Origin: Puniceicoccales bacterium
GTDB taxonomy: Bacteria; Verrucomicrobiota; Verrucomicrobiia; Opitutales; JAIRKQ01
Reading direction: 5' to 3'
DNA length: 9,420 bases
Assembly: GCA_031273725.1 (NCBI GenBank)
Contig: JAISRG010000061.1
Location: 1-9,420, forward strand
Shown: positions 7,482 to 9,420 of the stretch, piece by piece
Layout of the letters: every line of letters begins with the position of its first letter
Position numbering within the stretch: position 1 is the stretch's first letter
Made by a program: the position numbers and the translations under genes
The notes under the pieces: model-generated
What the model saw: the letters and a program-made list of their open reading frames with translations, nothing else
Told to the model about the DNA's origin: nothing
The model's database searches: none

Positions 7482-7503
7482 GGTCGATTAGCTTAATCTA
7501 GCC
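7482..7503. repeat. Imperfect inverted repeat after mnmA
   Basis: In the 85-base gap after mnmA, GATTA (7486-7490) and TAATC (7494-7498) can pair around a three-base GCT loop. An outer GG/CC pairing (7482-7483 with 7502-7503) is separated from them by a small asymmetric bulge. No T tract follows on the plus strand (the next bases are CCGCAAGG), so it is not a standard intrinsic terminator. It could be a weak transcript-end hairpin or a chance palindrome. A perfect CCATGG palindrome (7478-7483) abuts it. Confidence 0.3.
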
Positions 7504-7535
7504 CCGCAAGGAAGGTTGAGAGCAAAGAAAAAACG

Positions 7536-9323
7536 ATGAAAAAATCACCTTTTCCGTTAAATCTAATGTATATGCTTTTGCCATTTTTCCCATGTTATTT
7601 TGTTTCTACTCTTCCAAAAAGTAGGCTTATTTTAATCGATTATATCACACTTACAAATTCTTGCGGAAGAAGACGCAAAAGTTTTCGTTTGCTTAATTTT
7701 CTCTTTGCGTTGATGGAAATATATGGTATCATCCTTCGCGCGATGGATTGCGTTAAGACAGTTGGGGGATCTTCTCTTCAAAACGTAGAAGACCTTATTG
7801 AGGTGGTTGGGGAATCTTATGCCGATGAAATTCACTGCGAACACAGAAATTTGTGCATAAAAGTTGTGCAGTCGATTGCTAGGAAAATTAATATAAATCC
7901 GCAACAATTTCAGGGAAGGAGCCTTGATCAGCGTACGGTACAAGTTTTTACTAATTTTGCCGATTTTGAACGAACGATGAGGCTATACCTGGATAAAACC
8001 CAAATTCGTGACATGATTTTTGAAGCTGAAGATATGATTCGGCGAGAAATAAATCCAGAAATAGTAGAAGTACTATTGCAATTAATGACAGAATTAACAA
8101 TGGAATTTCCCGCCCAATTATTGGCCTTGGGATCAAGCCGAATTCATAGCATGATTTCCGATGCTAAAGATATGATTCTAAATGGAATTACACCAGAAAT
8201 AGTCGGGATACTATTGCAACTAAGAGTAGAATTTTCAGCCCAATTGGAAAATGCAGGATTCAAGATAGATGATCCAATTTCATTTGTCGAACCCGAAGCA
8301 AGATTGCCTTTTGCAGTAAATGTGCCAAACGGAATTCATATTTTTCAGAGCATCCTTGAAGAGAAACCAGTTCCTGAAATTATGGGTAAGATATCCGAGG
8401 TTTTGGGAGCGTTGACTTATGATTTTGTAAGTAGCAAAGGAGGCAACCTCTCCCTTCTGGGTGCATTTTTTCTGTGTCATTATAATTTCGAATCCGGATC
8501 ATTTGGCCCATTTGGGTGTATCATGAAGGCATTTATAGCTAGCATTACAGATACGCCAATCGGTGAATGGCAATGGTTAGGGTCAGATGGAAGTGAATTA
8601 ATAACTCAACAGGAATTTTTGGATTTTATACTCTCGATGGAACAAGACCAAATCTCTTCCCAAGATCCATTTTTGCCCATCTCTACGGCAGTTGTTATGC
8701 AATTTTCACGAAGACGACCAAAGATGCCGGACGATTTACCTATCCTATGCGATATCCTTGAAAAAAATACTGATGTACTAAAAAATACATTTCTTCCAAT
8801 GTGGGCAGCAACAATTGAAATGACATCGCGGCTACAATTTCCAGGCAATCATCTTGAATCAAAATCATGCGATACCTATAGGTTCGAATCTGATCAATTC
8901 TTCACTGATAAGCTTAGGGAGCTTGGGATGAAGGGGAAAAAAGCAACCTTTTCTGCACAGAGTCATTCAAGCACAGTATCATTTTCACTATCAACGGTAT
9001 TTATAAATCCCGGATTCCAAGTAATTTTGCATAGTTCTATGCCGTATTGGCGTATTATTTTTCCATTTTTTTTACATGTTCCAAGGTGTATAGAATGCTT
9101 CGCTAGAGATACGCAGAATGCAAGATTAGGATATGTTTTTGGGACCGCTCAAAATGAGATAGTTGCATTTTCTCGGGGATTAGAGGTACAAAAAATTGCT
9201 CGAACCAAAAGAGAAATAATAAGTATACAATCTATGGGATTAAAACCCAGCAAGTGTGCATTTATAGCAAAATTAGTCCCAGATCCATATCTAGAAAAAC
9301 TAAGACTTCCTTTTCGATGTTGA
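7536..9323 (+). CDS. Orphan protein of unknown function with an internal tandem repeat
   Basis: I do not recognise this 595-codon frame. The first 59 residues contain a basic start (MKK) and a hydrophobic stretch near 9-25 that could be a signal or anchor segment. A second hydrophobic-basic patch follows (RRRKSFRLLNFLFALM, 45-60). The ATG at 7536 lacks a good Shine-Dalgarno site: AAGGAAGG ends 20 bases upstream and only a purine-rich AAAGAAA is near. Alternative starts are Met60 (7713) and Met70 (7743), so the N-terminus is open to doubt. Residues about 157-195 and 203-237 are a tandem duplication. The remainder mixes hydrophobic helices, a Gly/Phe-rich section (FESGSFGPFG, 318-327) and a C-terminal half with Cys518 and Cys521 two residues apart (CIEC). 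About 13 cysteines are scattered through it, with no known motif. The gene is AT-richer than its neighbours, which fits acquisition or relaxed constraint. Length and consistent reading frame support real coding, but no function can be assigned. Confidence 0.7.
   Translation: MKKSPFPLNLMYMLLPFFPCYFVSTLPKSRLILIDYITLTNSCGRRRKSFRLLNFLFALMEIYGIILRAMDCVKTVGGSSLQNVEDLIEVVGESYADEIHCEHRNLCIKVVQSIARKININPQQFQGRSLDQRTVQVFTNFADFERTMRLYLDKTQIRDMIFEAEDMIRREINPEIVEVLLQLMTELTMEFPAQLLALGSSRIHSMISDAKDMILNGITPEIVGILLQLRVEFSAQLENAGFKIDDPISFVEPEARLPFAVNVPNGIHIFQSILEEKPVPEIMGKISEVLGALTYDFVSSKGGNLSLLGAFFLCHYNFESGSFGPFGCIMKAFIASITDTPIGEWQWLGSDGSELITQQEFLDFILSMEQDQISSQDPFLPISTAVVMQFSRRRPKMPDDLPILCDILEKNTDVLKNTFLPMWAATIEMTSRLQFPGNHLESKSCDTYRFESDQFFTDKLRELGMKGKKATFSAQSHSSTVSFSLSTVFINPGFQVILHSSMPYWRIIFPFFLHVPRCIECFARDTQNARLGYVFGTAQNEIVAFSRGLEVQKIARTKREIISIQSMGLKPSKCAFIAKLVPDPYLEKLRLPFRC
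7705..7732 (+). promoter_or_regulatory. Speculative promoter within the 5' part of the orphan frame
   Basis: TTGCGT (7705-7710) and TATCAT (7727-7732) are spaced by 16 bases. The -10 matches TATAAT at five of six positions, the -35 at three of six. Transcription would begin near 7739, only a few bases before the ATG of Met70, and would give a leaderless or near-leaderless message. It is recorded because the annotated N-terminus of the orphan gene is doubtful. In AT-rich DNA such matches are common. Confidence 0.15.
8004..8246 (+). repeat. Tandem internal duplication in the orphan gene
   Basis: Copy one is 8004-8120 (residues 157-195) and copy two is 8142-8246 (residues 203-237). Over the first 27 aligned residues, 16 are identical (pattern I..MI..A.DMI...I.PEIV..LLQL). 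After a four-residue gap the ends agree again as EF-x-AQL. At the DNA level identical runs persist, for example CCAGAAATAGT and TACTATTGCAA in both copies, including silent positions. That points to a fairly recent duplication rather than convergent helical repeats. Copy one has four extra residues (within MTELTMEF). Both copies look like a pair of amphipathic helices joined by an I-x-PEIV turn. Confidence 0.85.
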
Positions 9324-9420
9324 TACCGACGACGGTGGCAAGAAAATTATGATTGATGGCGGAAACATGCTGTGCACCCATCGTAGCGGACGAAGATTCA
9401 TCGTATCCCTTCTGGGCAAT
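9304..9420 (+). other. Right-edge segment with a core-like composition; possible fragment of an S11-type D-Ala-D-Ala carboxypeptidase
   Basis: After the stop TAA at 9301-9303 one plus-strand frame stays open to the window end (39 codons). It contains DGGKKIMIDGG and then NMLCTHRSGRRFIVSLLGN. The second part resembles, from memory, the block after the KTG box in S11 D-Ala-D-Ala carboxypeptidases, where a sequence like NLV.S..RDGRR.I.VV.G is usual. The KTG box itself would be degenerate here (KKI). An ATG at 9349 with GGTGG ten bases upstream could start a new gene instead. The opposite strand is also open from the window edge to a TAA at 9264-9262 (52 codons, containing GYDESSSATMGAQHVSAIN), and it cannot be excluded. 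The hand-counted GC of 9361-9420 is 31 of 60, against 18 of 60 at 8041-8100 inside the orphan gene. I cannot decide strand or status from 117 bases. Confidence 0.2.

Noticed and set aside
7451..7492. Short frame after mnmA reading FKTGHISATMVD, considered as a remnant of a D-Ala-D-Ala carboxypeptidase KTG box
   Set aside because: Only about 12 codons before a stop, and a three-residue motif is expected by chance; no other part of such a gene lies to its left.
7451..7535. Possible tRNA or small RNA gene in the gap after mnmA
   Set aside because: The gap can form only one short imperfect hairpin; there is no T-loop-like GGTTCGA box, no cloverleaf and no T tract.
7536..9323. Orphan gene as a transposase, nuclease or toxin of a mobile element
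   Set aside because: No DDE, HNH, PD-(D/E)XK, Walker or recombinase motif is visible, and no terminal inverted repeats or target-site duplications were found around it by eye.
1..9420. CRISPR arrays, rRNA genes and riboswitches
   Set aside because: No regularly spaced repeats, no rRNA-like conserved segments and no long structured leader before a gene were seen.

Overview
The window looks like a piece of a Gram-negative bacterial chromosome with moderate to low GC. LpxK and an LPS-type family 8 glycosyltransferase imply a lipid A / LPS outer membrane. SecA motif VI reads GRCARQGDPG followed by a LEDTLMRIFAS stretch, which I recall as chlamydial-like. LpxK has a long N-terminal extension, which I recall from Verrucomicrobia of the Opitutae type. 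Together these suggest the PVC superphylum, most likely a Verrucomicrobium. That placement rests on remembered family patterns and was not tested by a search.

Positions 1-2935 hold four tightly packed plus-strand genes: the 3' end of a GT8 glycosyltransferase, thyA, folA and lpxK. thyA and folA share an ATGA stop/start, and folA and lpxK overlap by 50 bases, so the three probably form one translationally coupled unit. ThyA turns dUMP into dTMP and leaves dihydrofolate, which FolA reduces back to tetrahydrofolate. LpxK phosphorylates the lipid A precursor and may pair functionally with the LPS glycosyltransferase upstream.

Positions 2936-3449 contain a convergent, minus-strand 109-codon gene of unknown function with a strong Shine-Dalgarno site, followed by a roughly 160-base divergent gap. 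secA (3450-6386) and mnmA (6368-7450) follow on the plus strand and overlap by 19 bases. SecA is the preprotein translocase motor. MnmA is the tRNA U34 2-thiolase. Both keep all the key motifs I looked for.

Positions 7451-9420 differ in character. An 85-base gap with an imperfect hairpin leads into a 595-codon orphan gene that is visibly AT-richer, has a doubtful start, and carries a recent-looking internal duplication of about 40 residues. At its 3' end the base composition returns sharply to that of the core genes. A short open frame there faintly resembles the end of a D-Ala-D-Ala carboxypeptidase domain. This suggests, without proving it, that the orphan gene was inserted or acquired. I found no CRISPR array, tRNA, rRNA, transposase or recognisable defence system.
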